From the NCBI GenBank assembly GCA_035573715.1, contig DATLZZ010000008.1:4116-68115 (forward strand): 64,000 nt of DNA, written 5' to 3'. The stretch comes from JACPRL01 sp035573715 (GTDB taxonomy: Bacteria; Acidobacteriota; Terriglobia; Acidiferrales; 2-02-FULL-67-57). Position 1 is the stretch's first letter. Every line of letters starts with the position of its first letter. The position numbers and the translations under genes were made by a program. Below are positions 16,662 through 24,877 of the stretch, piece after piece. The notes under the pieces are model-generated. The model searched no databases. It was given only the letters and a program-made list of their open reading frames with translations, and had not been told where the DNA came from.

Positions 16662-16708
16662 CTTTGTTCATTTGTTATCCTTGTTCAGTTCTGTGCATCT
16701 GTGGCTTC
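16662..16708. repeat. GTTCATTTGTT...TGCATCTGTGGC repeat region
   Basis: Contains TTTGTTCATTTGTT, TTGTTCAG and CTGTGCATCTGTGGC, degenerate units of the same repeat family seen at 15020, 18318, 20586 and 23502. It sits just upstream of the ThyX gene promoter. Confidence 0.45.
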
Positions 16709-16716
16709 AACCAGTC

Positions 16717-16745
16717 TTGAAGGATTCTCCGACTCGCAGTAGACT
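16717..16745 (+). promoter_or_regulatory. Promoter of the tandem ThyX gene
   Basis: TTGAAG (16717-16722), 17-base spacer, TAGACT (16740-16745); start codon at 16770. Confidence 0.45.
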
Positions 16746-16769
16746 CTTCCGCCAGCCATAAAGTGCGCG

Positions 16770-18302
16770 ATGGTTGAGACTGCTCCGCCTCGAGTCACGC
16801 TTCGCAACTACTTTTCTCATCCCTACGACTCCGCCATTGCGGCGGCGCGCACCTGCTACTCGCCGGTCATCGTCCAGCCCGAGGAAATCACCGACAAGCA
16901 GCGCCTGACCATCGGCGCCGCCACCTTCGAGGGCGGCCACCACACCGTCTACCAGCACGCGCACTTTGAGTTCGGGCTCGAAAACGTCAGCCGGCAGTTT
17001 GTTTGGAGCTTCCTGCACGCGCATCCGTTCTACAACTCCGAGCAGCAGTCGCAGCGCTACGTGCGGCAGGACCACGTGCAGGCGTTCGTGCCGCCGCTGG
17101 AGGGCGAAGCGCGCCAGGTGTACGAGCGCGCCGTAGCGCGCGCCTGGGAGCGCTACCGCGAACTCAGCGCGCTGCTTTACGACGAAACCCACTCCACGCT
17201 GGCCGACATCTGGCACCTCTCCGAGATGAGCCACGAGCGGCGTCGCAAGAAGGTCGCCCGCCAGGCGGAAAAGAAGGCCATCGAAATCGCCCGCTACGTT
17301 TTGCCCATCGCCGCCTTCACGACGATGGTGCACACACTGAGTGGCATCACCCTGCACCGCCTCTGGCGGATGCAGCGCGCCGGCGACACGCCCCACGAAG
17401 CCTCGCTCGTCGTCAACGAGATGGTGGCGCGCGTCAAGGAAGTTGACCCGCAGTTCTTCGAGCGCATCGGCAAGGAACCGTTGCCCGAGGAGAAGCTGCC
17501 CGAGTGGCGCTTTATGGAGAAGCCGGCGACCAACGGCTTTCACGCGGAATTCGATTCGCAGCTCGGCGGCCGCGTCTCTGTCCTACTTGACTATTCCGCC
17601 AACGCCGAGCGCGTCGTTGCCCAGGCGGTGCGCGCCGTGCTCGGCCGCTCGGAGTCGGAGCTGTCCGACGACGCCGCGCTCGACGAAGTGATGAACCCGG
17701 CCAAGAACCGCTACCGGCTCGAGACGCTCAACGTCAGCGGCCACTCGCCGCTGATGCGCGCGCTGAACCATGCCCACTACACTTTCGCCAAGCGCATCAG
17801 CCACACCGCCGACAGCCAGGACCAGCGCCATCGCATGGTGCCGGCTTCGCGCCCGATGATGCTGCTCACCGACTCGCCTGCGCCCGACTACATCACGCCG
17901 ATGCTCATCCGCCGCGTGGCCGCCGCGCGCGAAGTCTACGACCGCGCCATGGCCGAAGCCTGGGAGGCGAAGAACCACTTGCTGGAGCTGGGCGTGCCGC
18001 GCGAGTTCGCCCTCTATGTCCTGCCCAATGCCACTGCGGTGCGCTTTGTCGAGTCCGGCGCACTCATCCACCTGCTGCACAAATGGACCATGCGTACCTG
18101 CTTCAACGCCCAGGAAGAGATTTACCAGGCTTCGATGGAGGAAATCGAACAGGTGCGCCGCGTGCACCCGCGCCTGGCGCGCCACCTCGGCCCGCCCTGC
18201 TACATCCGCGCCGGCATCGCTTCGCCCATCTGCACCGAAGGCTCCCACTTCTGCGGTGTCAAAGTCTGGGAGTCGTTTCCCACCATCGACCGACAGCTCT
18301 AG
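16770..18302 (+). CDS. Double-length FAD-dependent thymidylate synthase-like protein (tandem ThyX)
   Basis: 510 residues, twice the usual ThyX length, made of two ThyX-like halves (about 1-250 and 265-510). The ThyX signature RHRx4-5Sx1-2ExxSxRY appears split: the first half keeps N-S-E-Q-Q-S-Q-R-Y (89-97) but has H-A-H where RHR is expected, while the second half keeps R-H-R-M-V-P-A-S-R (353-361) without the S-x-R-Y end. ThyX makes dTMP from dUMP using methylene-tetrahydrofolate and FADH2 and works as a tetramer with shared active sites, so the fused halves could complete one another. Whether it is catalytic or has been repurposed is not decided by sequence. I assign no symbol for that reason. 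Confidence 0.85.
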   Translation: MVETAPPRVTLRNYFSHPYDSAIAAARTCYSPVIVQPEEITDKQRLTIGAATFEGGHHTVYQHAHFEFGLENVSRQFVWSFLHAHPFYNSEQQSQRYVRQDHVQAFVPPLEGEARQVYERAVARAWERYRELSALLYDETHSTLADIWHLSEMSHERRRKKVARQAEKKAIEIARYVLPIAAFTTMVHTLSGITLHRLWRMQRAGDTPHEASLVVNEMVARVKEVDPQFFERIGKEPLPEEKLPEWRFMEKPATNGFHAEFDSQLGGRVSVLLDYSANAERVVAQAVRAVLGRSESELSDDAALDEVMNPAKNRYRLETLNVSGHSPLMRALNHAHYTFAKRISHTADSQDQRHRMVPASRPMMLLTDSPAPDYITPMLIRRVAAAREVYDRAMAEAWEAKNHLLELGVPREFALYVLPNATAVRFVESGALIHLLHKWTMRTCFNAQEEIYQASMEEIEQVRRVHPRLARHLGPPCYIRAGIASPICTEGSHFCGVKVWESFPTIDRQL

Positions 18303-18317
18303 CCGCTCGGCGTATTT

Positions 18318-18341
18318 GGAACCGCAGATGAACACAGATGG
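18318..18341. repeat. Intergenic repeat GGAACC-GCAGATGAACACAGATGG
   Basis: Reverse complement reads as the CATCTGTGTTCATCTG-type unit of the repeat family described at 20586. A very similar copy lies at 21487-21506 at the end of prmC. Confidence 0.5.
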
Positions 18342-18403
18342 AGAGAACTGCCGATTTAGGCGATATAATGGACACAGCAGCATCTAAGATAACAGGTGCC
18401 AAT

Positions 18404-19042
18404 ATGCAGCGCGTCCTCACATTTATCCTTGCGCTGCTCGGCCTTTGTGCGCCTGTCCTGGCCTACGACCGTGAGCTGAGGCCGGAGCAGCTCCGCGAGG
18501 GGTTCTACCTCGGCAAGAACGACAAGCGCTACAACGAGTTTGCCCGCGACTATGCAAAGACGTTCCCGTTGCCCAAAGAGGGCATCCACATCGAGCGCGT
18601 AGAAGTCCGCACTCCTTTCAAAGAGATGGTCGACCGCGCCCGGCGCGCTGCCGACGGCTACAGCCCCGTCACCGCGGAAGCCGACTACAAGAAGCAGCCG
18701 CCGCCACTCATCGTCGAGGTCACGCTCAAGCTCACGCCCAGTTTCCCCGCTCACACGCCGCACGATTTTCCGGTTGCCTATGGGCCGGTCTATTTCCGCG
18801 ACGCGAACTTCTGGGAGGAGTTCGATGTCCACCTGGTGCAGCGCGGCGACATCATGCCGGAGGCGCGGACCGGCCGACCGATCGAAAGCTGCGACACCTT
18901 CGGCGGTTGCATCCTGGTCGGCGCGGTCGTGACCTACATCTTCGACCCCGACCGGGTCGCCTCGCGCCCGGCCACTGTGGTCGTTTTGAGTCCCGACGGC
19001 CAGAAGCTTGAAGCCGAGTTCGACCTCGACCGGTTGAAGTAG
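18404..19042 (+). CDS. Exported hypothetical protein
   Basis: 212 residues from the ATG at 18404, which opens a clean signal peptide (M-Q-R-V-L-T-F-I-L-A, cleavage near A-Y). The frame is open to 18338 but the upstream part is not signal-like. TATAAT at 18364-18369 is a probable -10 box. The mature part is mixed alpha/beta with many Pro and two Cys close together (C-D-T-F-G-G-C), which may form a disulfide. No family recognised; there are no catalytic motifs. Neighbours on both sides are housekeeping genes and give no functional hint. Confidence 0.75.
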   Translation: MQRVLTFILALLGLCAPVLAYDRELRPEQLREGFYLGKNDKRYNEFARDYAKTFPLPKEGIHIERVEVRTPFKEMVDRARRAADGYSPVTAEADYKKQPPPLIVEVTLKLTPSFPAHTPHDFPVAYGPVYFRDANFWEEFDVHLVQRGDIMPEARTGRPIESCDTFGGCILVGAVVTYIFDPDRVASRPATVVVLSPDGQKLEAEFDLDRLK

Positions 19043-19089
19043 GCGGTTGCGACGGCGCGCGCCGACTCTGCTATACTCACGCCGTAGCC

Positions 19090-19440
19090 ATGCCTCTCCG
19101 AGTGCGAACCCGGCAAGAGGACGACAAAGCGATGGTGGTGGCGCTGACCGGCCACCTCATCCTGGATAACGGAACCATGCTGCACGACGAAGTGAAAAGC
19201 CTGATTGAAGGCGGCGCCAAGTGCGTACTGGTGGATCTGGCGGGCGTGGACTTCATCGACAGCCACGGCATCGGCCAGATGGTCGCCTGCGAGACCACCG
19301 CGCGCAACCGCAAGGCCCAGGTGCGCTTCGTCGGGCTGCGCCCAAAAATTTTCAAGGTCATGGAAATGACCGGCATGCCGTCGGTGCTCAAGTTCGAAGC
19401 CGACCTGCCCACTGCGCTCAGCAAGCTTGGCCAGGCCTAG
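19090..19440 (+). CDS. STAS-domain anti-sigma factor antagonist
   Basis: 116 residues forming a single STAS domain. The signature V-D-F-I-D-S-H-G-I-G near residues 53-62 contains the Ser that partner-switching kinases (RsbW/SpoIIAB type) phosphorylate. In known systems the unphosphorylated protein binds the anti-sigma factor and frees the sigma factor. No anti-sigma kinase gene is next to it, so the partner is elsewhere. TATACT at 19072-19077 probably drives it, with a short leader. Confidence 0.9.
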   Translation: MPLRVRTRQEDDKAMVVALTGHLILDNGTMLHDEVKSLIEGGAKCVLVDLAGVDFIDSHGIGQMVACETTARNRKAQVRFVGLRPKIFKVMEMTGMPSVLKFEADLPTALSKLGQA

Positions 19441-19499
19441 CCCCGCCGGGGCTGACACCTTTTTTCTCCGCAAACATTTCCCGGGAATGGACTGCAACG

Positions 19500-20576
19500 A
19501 TGGCAACGCTGTTTGAAAAGTTGGATCAGGTGGAGACGCGCTACGACGAGCTGACCCACGAGCTCGCCCGGCCCGAAGTGTTGGCCGATAGCGCGCGCTA
19601 CCAGAAGCTCGCCAAGACGCACGCTGAGTTGCGGCTCGTGGTCGAGAAGTACCGCCAGTGGAAGGAGCTCGACCGCCACTTGCGCGAAACCAGGGCGCTT
19701 CTCGACGACCCCGAGATGAAACAGATGGCGCACGACGAACTGAAGCAGCTTGAAGCGCAGAAGGATGCCTGCGAGCAGGAGCTGAAGCTGCTCCTGCTGC
19801 CCAAAGACCCCAATGACGAGAAGAACGTCATCCTCGAAATCCGCGCCGGCACCGGCGGCGACGAAGCCTCGCTCTTCGCTCAGGAGCTGTTTCGAATGTA
19901 CACGCGCTACGCCGAGTCGCAGCGCTGGAAGGTGGAGGTGCTGTCCACCAGCCCCAGCCCTATCGGCGGCCTCAAAGAAGTCATCGCCTCGATTCAGGGC
20001 GACAAGGTCTATAGCAAGCTCAAGTACGAAAGCGGTGTGCACCGCGTGCAGCGCGTGCCGGAAACCGAGCAGCAGGGTCGGATTCATACCTCGGCGGCGA
20101 CAGTCGTGGTGTTGCCGGAAGCCGAGGACATCGACATCCAGATCGAGCCCAAAGACCTGCGCGTGGACACCTTTTGCTCCTCCGGCCCCGGCGGCCAGTC
20201 GGTGAACACGACGTATTCGGCGGTGCGTATCACCCACCTGCCCACCGGCCTCATCGTCACCTGCCAGGACGAGAAGTCGCAGATCAAGAACAAGGCCAAA
20301 GCTCTGCGGGTGCTGCGCGCGCGGCTCTACGACATCGAGTTGGAGAAGCAACAGGCTAAGCTGCGCGCCGAGCGCCGCGGTATGATTAAGACCGGCGACC
20401 GCAGCGAAAAGATTCGCACCTACAACTTTCCTCAGAACCGCGTCACCGACCACCGCATCGGGTTTACACTGCACCAGTTGCCCGAGGTGCTCGACGGCAA
20501 ACTCCAGCCGTTGCTCGACGCCTTGGTCGCCCACTACCAGACCGAGCGCCTCAAGCAGGAGCTCGTCGAAGCCTGA
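19500..20576 (+). CDS. prfA: Peptide chain release factor 1
   Basis: 358 residues from the ATG at 19500. The helical N-domain is followed by the stop-codon recognition region and the catalytic loop G-P-G-G-Q-S-V-N near residues 227-234; its Gln triggers peptidyl-tRNA hydrolysis. The N-terminal coiled domain and length are those of RF1. RF1 reads UAA and UAG. It is paired with prmC 34 bases downstream, the methylase that modifies the GGQ glutamine, an arrangement conserved across bacteria. Confidence 0.97.
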   Translation: MATLFEKLDQVETRYDELTHELARPEVLADSARYQKLAKTHAELRLVVEKYRQWKELDRHLRETRALLDDPEMKQMAHDELKQLEAQKDACEQELKLLLLPKDPNDEKNVILEIRAGTGGDEASLFAQELFRMYTRYAESQRWKVEVLSTSPSPIGGLKEVIASIQGDKVYSKLKYESGVHRVQRVPETEQQGRIHTSAATVVVLPEAEDIDIQIEPKDLRVDTFCSSGPGGQSVNTTYSAVRITHLPTGLIVTCQDEKSQIKNKAKALRVLRARLYDIELEKQQAKLRAERRGMIKTGDRSEKIRTYNFPQNRVTDHRIGFTLHQLPEVLDGKLQPLLDALVAHYQTERLKQELVEA

Positions 20577-20585
20577 CGCATTCTA

Positions 20586-20606
20586 GTTCATCTGTGGTTT
20601 CATAAT
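20586..20606 (+). repeat. GTTCATCTGTGG repeat directly before a CATAAT box
   Basis: GTTCATCTGTGGTTT (20586-20600) then CATAAT (20601-20606) just before the prmC ATG at 20611. The distance is too short for CATAAT to be the -10 box of a transcript including that ATG, so prmC may rely on prfA transcription. Confidence 0.5.
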
Positions 20607-20610
20607 TCCT

Positions 20611-21528
20611 ATGACCCTGCGCCACGCCTTGCGCCAAGCCATCGCCGAGCTGACCGCAGCCCAGGTGCCTTCGGCCTCCACCGCCGCCGAGGTGCTGCTG
20701 ATGCACGTGCTGGATGGCGACCGCGCGTTCCTGTACGCTCATCCTGAAGCCGAGCTTTCGCTCGAGCAGGAGCGCGCCTACCGCCTGCTGCTCGAGCGCC
20801 GCGCTGCCGGCACGCCTACGCAATACCTGACCGGCCGACAGGAGTTCTGGGGCATGAGCTTCCAGGTCGAGCCGGGCGTCTTCATCCCGCGCCCGGAGAC
20901 CGAGCATGTGATTGAGACCACGCTCGCCATCGTCCGCGAACGTTTGATGAAACCCAACGCGCGCATTGTGGATGTCGGAACGGGGACGGGCTGCATCGCT
21001 CTGGCCCTGGCGAGCGAGCTGCCACAGGCCGAGATCTTCGCGACGGATATTTCCGAGCAGGCGCTCGCGGTCGCGCGTCGCAACGCCGAGGCGCTCGCTC
21101 TCACCTCCCGCGTGCAGCTTCTCCATTCGGACCTCCTCGACGCCTTCTTCAGTCCTCACCGGTCGCCGGTCGCTGGTCGCTGGTCGCCGGATGTCGTCGT
21201 CTCCAATCCTCCCTACGTCTCGCCCGAGGAAGCAGACCATCTTCCCCGCGAAGTCCGCGAGCACGAGCCCGCCGAAGCACTCTTCTCTCCCGATGAAGGC
21301 CTCGCCGTCACCCGCCGCCTCGTCGAGCAAGCCGCCAAGCTGCTTGCCCCTGTCGGCTGGCTCGTACTGGAGCTCGGCTATCAAATGTCCGAGCGTGTGC
21401 AGGCGTTGCTGGGCGCAGGTTGGACGAAGGTCGAAATCACACCCGACCTGCGCGGCATTCCGCGCGTCCTCTCGGCGCAATGGATCGGAACCATGGATGA
21501 ACACATCAGCAGTCCGCACATCCCGTAG
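20611..21528 (+). CDS. prmC: Release factor glutamine methyltransferase PrmC
   Basis: 305 residues. The N-terminal helical domain is followed by a Rossmann methyltransferase: F-I-P-R-P-E-T (91-97), D-V-G-T-G-T-G (121-127) for SAM, and N-P-P-Y (199-202), which positions the target glutamine. It methylates the GGQ Gln of release factors. Two oddities stand out. First, residues about 181-191 are extra relative to the usual spacing and are encoded by GGTCGC/CTGGTCGC repeats. Second, the natural end of the domain (R-V-L-S-A-Q-W) is followed by 13 residues encoded by an intergenic repeat running into the DUF418 remnant, so the original stop may have been lost. Confidence 0.95.
   Translation: MTLRHALRQAIAELTAAQVPSASTAAEVLLMHVLDGDRAFLYAHPEAELSLEQERAYRLLLERRAAGTPTQYLTGRQEFWGMSFQVEPGVFIPRPETEHVIETTLAIVRERLMKPNARIVDVGTGTGCIALALASELPQAEIFATDISEQALAVARRNAEALALTSRVQLLHSDLLDAFFSPHRSPVAGRWSPDVVVSNPPYVSPEEADHLPREVREHEPAEALFSPDEGLAVTRRLVEQAAKLLAPVGWLVLELGYQMSERVQALLGAGWTKVEITPDLRGIPRVLSAQWIGTMDEHISSPHIP
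21487..21506. repeat. GGAACC-ATGGATGAACACA repeat at the prmC/DUF418 junction
   Basis: Close match to the copy at 18318-18341. It lies exactly where prmC homology ends and DUF418 homology (opposite strand) stops. Confidence 0.5.
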
Positions 21529-21926
21529 GTGTAGAGGATGTCGCCGAACCACAGCAGGTAGCCGTGCAGCAGCCCGAAGAGAATCAGCCACAGCATCCGC
21601 CGGTAGTGCAACCGCCGCGGCGAAAGGCCCTTCGCTTCCACCCGCTCGGTGAACAGCACCACCCCGGCGCCGAACATCATCGAGAACAGCGTCATGAACT
21701 TCTGGTCGAAGAACACGTGGCTCACGAACCAGACCCGGTAGTTCGCGCCCGTCAGGTCGCCGTAGTTGGTGGGGTAGAAGTGGGCGGAGAAGATCATCGA
21801 GAACGCCTGGATGTTCATCACCAGGATGCCGAGCAGGGCGAAGCCGCGCAGGGTGTCGAGCGCTGCGATGCGCTCCGTCTCCGCCACCGGCCCGGCCGGC
21901 CGAATTGTCGCCGCCTCTGTGCTCAT
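21517..21926 (-). pseudogene. Truncated DUF418 membrane protein
   Basis: Starts with an ATG at 21926. The first about 137 residues are a typical DUF418 N-terminus: L-D-T-L-R-G-F-A-L-L-G-I-L, N-I, then L-F-S-M-M-F-G and three membrane segments up to T-Y-G-M-C-G-L-L-M. After that the frame reads antisense through prmC and stops at 21381 with no homology. Intact DUF418 proteins are around 350-400 residues, so more than half is missing. It keeps a good promoter, so the loss may be recent, or the truncated product may be made. Could also reflect a local misassembly. Confidence 0.75.
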
Positions 21927-21944
21927 GACTGGCCGTTGCGGCCC

Positions 21945-21973
21945 ACTCTAGGTGCAAGCTTGTGCGAAGTCAA
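21945..21973 (-). promoter_or_regulatory. Promoter of the truncated DUF418 gene
   Basis: On the minus strand TTGACT (21968-21973), 17-base spacer, TAGAGT (21945-21950). Same TTGACTT-type box as three other minus-strand promoters in the window. Confidence 0.55.
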
Positions 21974-22085
21974 TGAAGCAGGTTTCGCACGTCGACATAG
22001 GTGCCTTCAGAGTAGAGGCTTGACATTCTGAGTCCTATCCCGAGGTCCCGGGACGGCGGCGAGGCATCCGTTCTTGCCCCATGGC

Positions 22086-22210
22086 GTCGCGGCTTTAGCC
22101 GCGACATTGGAGCCGTCCCACCAGAATGGGGGCTCTAGCCCCTGAGGTCGAACTTCAGAGGCTAAAGCCGATGTGGAGTAAACTTTCACTATGTCAGGGC
22201 TGAAAGCCTT
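22086..22210. repeat. Cluster of four GGCTNNAGCC-type palindromes
   Basis: In the gap before dinB: a 20-base palindrome (22086-22105, arms GTCGCGGCT/AGCCGCGAC), GGGGCT-CT-AGCCCC (22129-22142), GGCTAAAGCC (22160-22169) and GGCTGAAAGCC (22198-22208). They share the GGCT/AGCC core. This is a REP-like repeat type I have seen in environmental genomes; no gene is encoded. Confidence 0.65.
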
Positions 22211-22224
22211 GACCCCACGAGCCC

Positions 22225-23442
22225 ATGAAGCACATCGCCCACGTCGACATGGACGCCTTCTTTGTCTCGGTCGAGCTGCTCACGCGGCGCGATCTGCGCG
22301 GCAAGCCCGTGGTGGTCGGCGCGGCGGGCGACCAGCGCGGTGTGGTCGCCTCGGCCAGCTACGAAGCGCGCGCGTTCGGCATCCACTCTGCCATGCCCTC
22401 GCGCACCGCGAAGAAGCTCTGCCCCGAGTGCGTCTTTCTTCCCGGCAGCTACCACCTCTACGAGAAGTATTCGCGTCGGGTGCACACCATCCTGGAGCGC
22501 TTCACCCCAGTCGTCCAGATGGTTTCGATTGACGAGGCCTACCTCGACCTAACGGGAACCGAGCGGCTCCACGGCGCGCCACTGTGCACGGGGCAGAAAA
22601 TCCAGCGTGCCATCGCGGACGATACGCAATTGCCGTGCTCCATCGGCCTCGGCACGAGCTACGTCGTCGCGAAGGTCGCTTCCGACGCTGCCAAGCCCCG
22701 CGGTATCCTCTGGGTGCCGCCGGGGACCGAGCGGGCCTTTCTCGCCCCCCTGCCCGTGCGCCGCATCCCCGGCATCGGACCCGTCGTCGAGAAAGAGTTG
22801 AAGAAGCTCGGTGTCATCACCGTCGGTGAGCTGGCCGCGCTCGAGCATGACCGCCTGACCGACGTATTCGGCAAGTGGGGGGAGTCGCTCTACCGCAAGG
22901 CCCGCGGCGAGGACGCCGAGCTATGGTTCGTCGACGACGAGCAGAAGTCCATCAGCCACGAGCGCACGTTTCTGCACGACGTCGGCGACGCCGAGGAGCT
23001 CGAAGCCACGCTCGCCTATCTCGCCCAGCTCGTCGGCCAGCGCCTTCGCGCCGCCAAACTCCACGCCCGCACCGTTATGCTCAAGCTGCGCTACTCGAGC
23101 TTTGAGACCATCACCCGCGCCCACACCCTCCGTGCAGCCACCGACCTCGACGACGCGCTCTTCCAGACCGCCCGTCAACTCTTTCGCCGCGCCTGGGATC
23201 GCAAGCAGAGAGTTCGCCTGCTCGGCATTGCCGCCGGCACGCTCGGCGAGGCGCCGGCGCAATTAGGGCTGCTGGATAAGGAGAAGAACGAGCGGCGCGA
23301 GAAGCTGGCGCGCGCCGCCGATGCGCTGCGCGAGAAACTCGGCCCCGACGTCGTCCAGACGGCGCGCACGTTGCTGCGCAAGCCGATGGTGGAAAGCTCC
23401 ACCGAGCGCCCGCCCTTGCCCTCCTTCACCAAACGCAAGTAA
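22225..23442 (+). CDS. dinB: DNA polymerase IV (Y-family)
   Basis: 405 residues. It begins with the Y-family palm motif A-H-V-D-M-D-A-F-F-V-S-V, has the catalytic pair in S-I-D-E-A-Y-L-D (about 105-112), the helix-hairpin-helix thumb I-P-G-I-G, and a C-terminal little-finger domain ending in a basic tail. Pol IV bypasses damaged bases at low fidelity and is usually under damage control. I see no LexA-type box in the short leader. The tail P-L-P-S-F after residue 395 could be a degenerate beta-clamp-binding peptide; that is a guess. Confidence 0.95.
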   Translation: MKHIAHVDMDAFFVSVELLTRRDLRGKPVVVGAAGDQRGVVASASYEARAFGIHSAMPSRTAKKLCPECVFLPGSYHLYEKYSRRVHTILERFTPVVQMVSIDEAYLDLTGTERLHGAPLCTGQKIQRAIADDTQLPCSIGLGTSYVVAKVASDAAKPRGILWVPPGTERAFLAPLPVRRIPGIGPVVEKELKKLGVITVGELAALEHDRLTDVFGKWGESLYRKARGEDAELWFVDDEQKSISHERTFLHDVGDAEELEATLAYLAQLVGQRLRAAKLHARTVMLKLRYSSFETITRAHTLRAATDLDDALFQTARQLFRRAWDRKQRVRLLGIAAGTLGEAPAQLGLLDKEKNERREKLARAADALREKLGPDVVQTARTLLRKPMVESSTERPPLPSFTKRK

Positions 23443-23501
23443 CCCTGCAATCCTTCCTTGGTTCGACCCAGCGGCTCCCGCTGCTGGGACAAGTAATTAC
23501 T

Positions 23502-23526
23502 TTCTCTGTGCCTCTGTGGCTATAAT
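23502..23526 (+). promoter_or_regulatory. CTCTGTG tandem repeat fused to TATAAT
   Basis: TCTCTGTGCCTCTGTGGC (23503-23520) runs straight into a consensus TATAAT (23521-23526). The GTG start of the next gene lies 7 bases further, so the transcript would be leaderless. Confidence 0.6.
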
Positions 23527-23533
23527 CACTTCC

Positions 23534-24877
23534 GTGAGTGAATTGCGCCAGAAGGCGACGGAAGCTGTTGAGCGGCTGCGGGAGGCCGGCCACCAAGCCT
23601 ACTGGGTAGGTGGCTGCGTGCGCGACCTGGTGCTGGGGCGCGAGCCCGCCGACTACGACATCGCCACAAGCGCGCCGCCCGAGGAGGTTGTCCGCCTGTT
23701 TCCCGATTCAGTGACCGTCGGCGCCCAGTTCGGTGTGGTCAAGGCGCGCCTGGGCGAGCACGAAATCGAAATCGCCACCTTTCGCTCCGACCATGGCACG
23801 CTCGACGGCCGGCACCCGCGCGAGGTGCGCTACGCCCAGACGCCGCAGGAGGACGTGAGCCGGCGCGACTTCACCATCAATGGCCTGCTTTACGACCCAC
23901 TGAAGAGCGAAGTGCTCGACTTCGTCGGCGGCCAGGCCGACATCCGCGCAGGCGTCGTGCGCACCATCGGCGAGCCGGTGCTGCGCTTCCGCGAAGACTA
24001 CCTGCGGCTGCTGCGGGCGGTGCGGTTTGCGGCGCGCTTCGGCTATCTGGTCGAAGCCAAAACCTGGGAAGCGCTGAAAGCCGAGAAGCGCGGCATTGAG
24101 CACGTCTCTCGCGAGCGAGTGCGGGACGAACTGCTGAAGATGCTCACCGAAGGCGCCGCGCGCCGCGCTTTTGAAATTCTCGACGGCGCCGGTCTGCTGG
24201 AAATCCTGCTGCCCGAAGTCGCCCGAATGAAAGGCGTGCCGCAGCCGCCCGAGTTTCATCCGGAAGGCGACGTCTGGATTCACACCCGCATGATGCTGGA
24301 GAGAATGGAACGACCGACACCGACCCTGGCGTTGGGCGTGCTGCTGCACGACGTCGGCAAGCCGCCCACTTTTCAAATCGCCGACCGCATCCGCTTCAAC
24401 GAACACGCCGAGGTCGGCGCGGTGATGGCGGAAGAAATCTGCCAGCGGCTGCGGCTGTCGAACCGCGATATCCAGCGCGTTGTGGCGCTCGTGCGCCACC
24501 ACCTGCGCTTCAAGGACGCGCCCCGGATGAAGGCCAGCACCTTCAAGCGCTTCATCTCCATGGAGGGCTTCGACGAGCATCTCGAGCTCCACCATCTCGA
24601 CTGCCTCGCCAGCCACGGCGACCTCACCAATTGGCGCTTCGTCAAAGAACAGATCGAAAAGCTGCCGCCCGAAGAAGTCCGCCCGCCGCGCCTGCTGACC
24701 GGCGACGACTTGAAAGCGATGGGCTACGAGCCCGGGCCGCAGATGGGCCGCATCTTGGCGGCGCTGGAAGAAGCGCAGCTGGAAGGCACGGTTAAGACGG
24801 CCGAGCAGGCGCGTGCTTTCGTCGAGCAAAAGTTTTCGTTGGGCGCGGTGAAGCGCGGCGGCAGGAAGCGATTGTGA
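23534..24877 (+). CDS. CCA-adding-type tRNA nucleotidyltransferase / poly(A) polymerase family
   Basis: 447 residues from a GTG at 23534; the longer open frame upstream overlaps dinB and is rejected. The head domain has V-G-G-C-V-R-D (near residue 22) and D-Y-D-I-A-T (about 36-41), the class II nucleotidyltransferase metal site. R-R-D-F-T-I-N-G (near 111-118) and the R-F-x-E-D-Y-L-R-L-L-R-A-V-R-F neck follow. A C-terminal HD domain (H-D-V-G-K-P, later V-R-H-H) is present, as in many bacterial CCA enzymes. The enzyme adds or repairs the 3' CCA of tRNA; a pure poly(A) polymerase role cannot be excluded without alignment. Confidence 0.92.
   Translation: MSELRQKATEAVERLREAGHQAYWVGGCVRDLVLGREPADYDIATSAPPEEVVRLFPDSVTVGAQFGVVKARLGEHEIEIATFRSDHGTLDGRHPREVRYAQTPQEDVSRRDFTINGLLYDPLKSEVLDFVGGQADIRAGVVRTIGEPVLRFREDYLRLLRAVRFAARFGYLVEAKTWEALKAEKRGIEHVSRERVRDELLKMLTEGAARRAFEILDGAGLLEILLPEVARMKGVPQPPEFHPEGDVWIHTRMMLERMERPTPTLALGVLLHDVGKPPTFQIADRIRFNEHAEVGAVMAEEICQRLRLSNRDIQRVVALVRHHLRFKDAPRMKASTFKRFISMEGFDEHLELHHLDCLASHGDLTNWRFVKEQIEKLPPEEVRPPRLLTGDDLKAMGYEPGPQMGRILAALEEAQLEGTVKTAEQARAFVEQKFSLGAVKRGGRKRL

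Noticed and set aside
23467..23489. Possible tRNA or terminator (GGTTCGACCC next to a CCCAGCGGC/GCTGCTGGG hairpin) after dinB
   Set aside because: No cloverleaf can be drawn and no T tract follows the hairpin.
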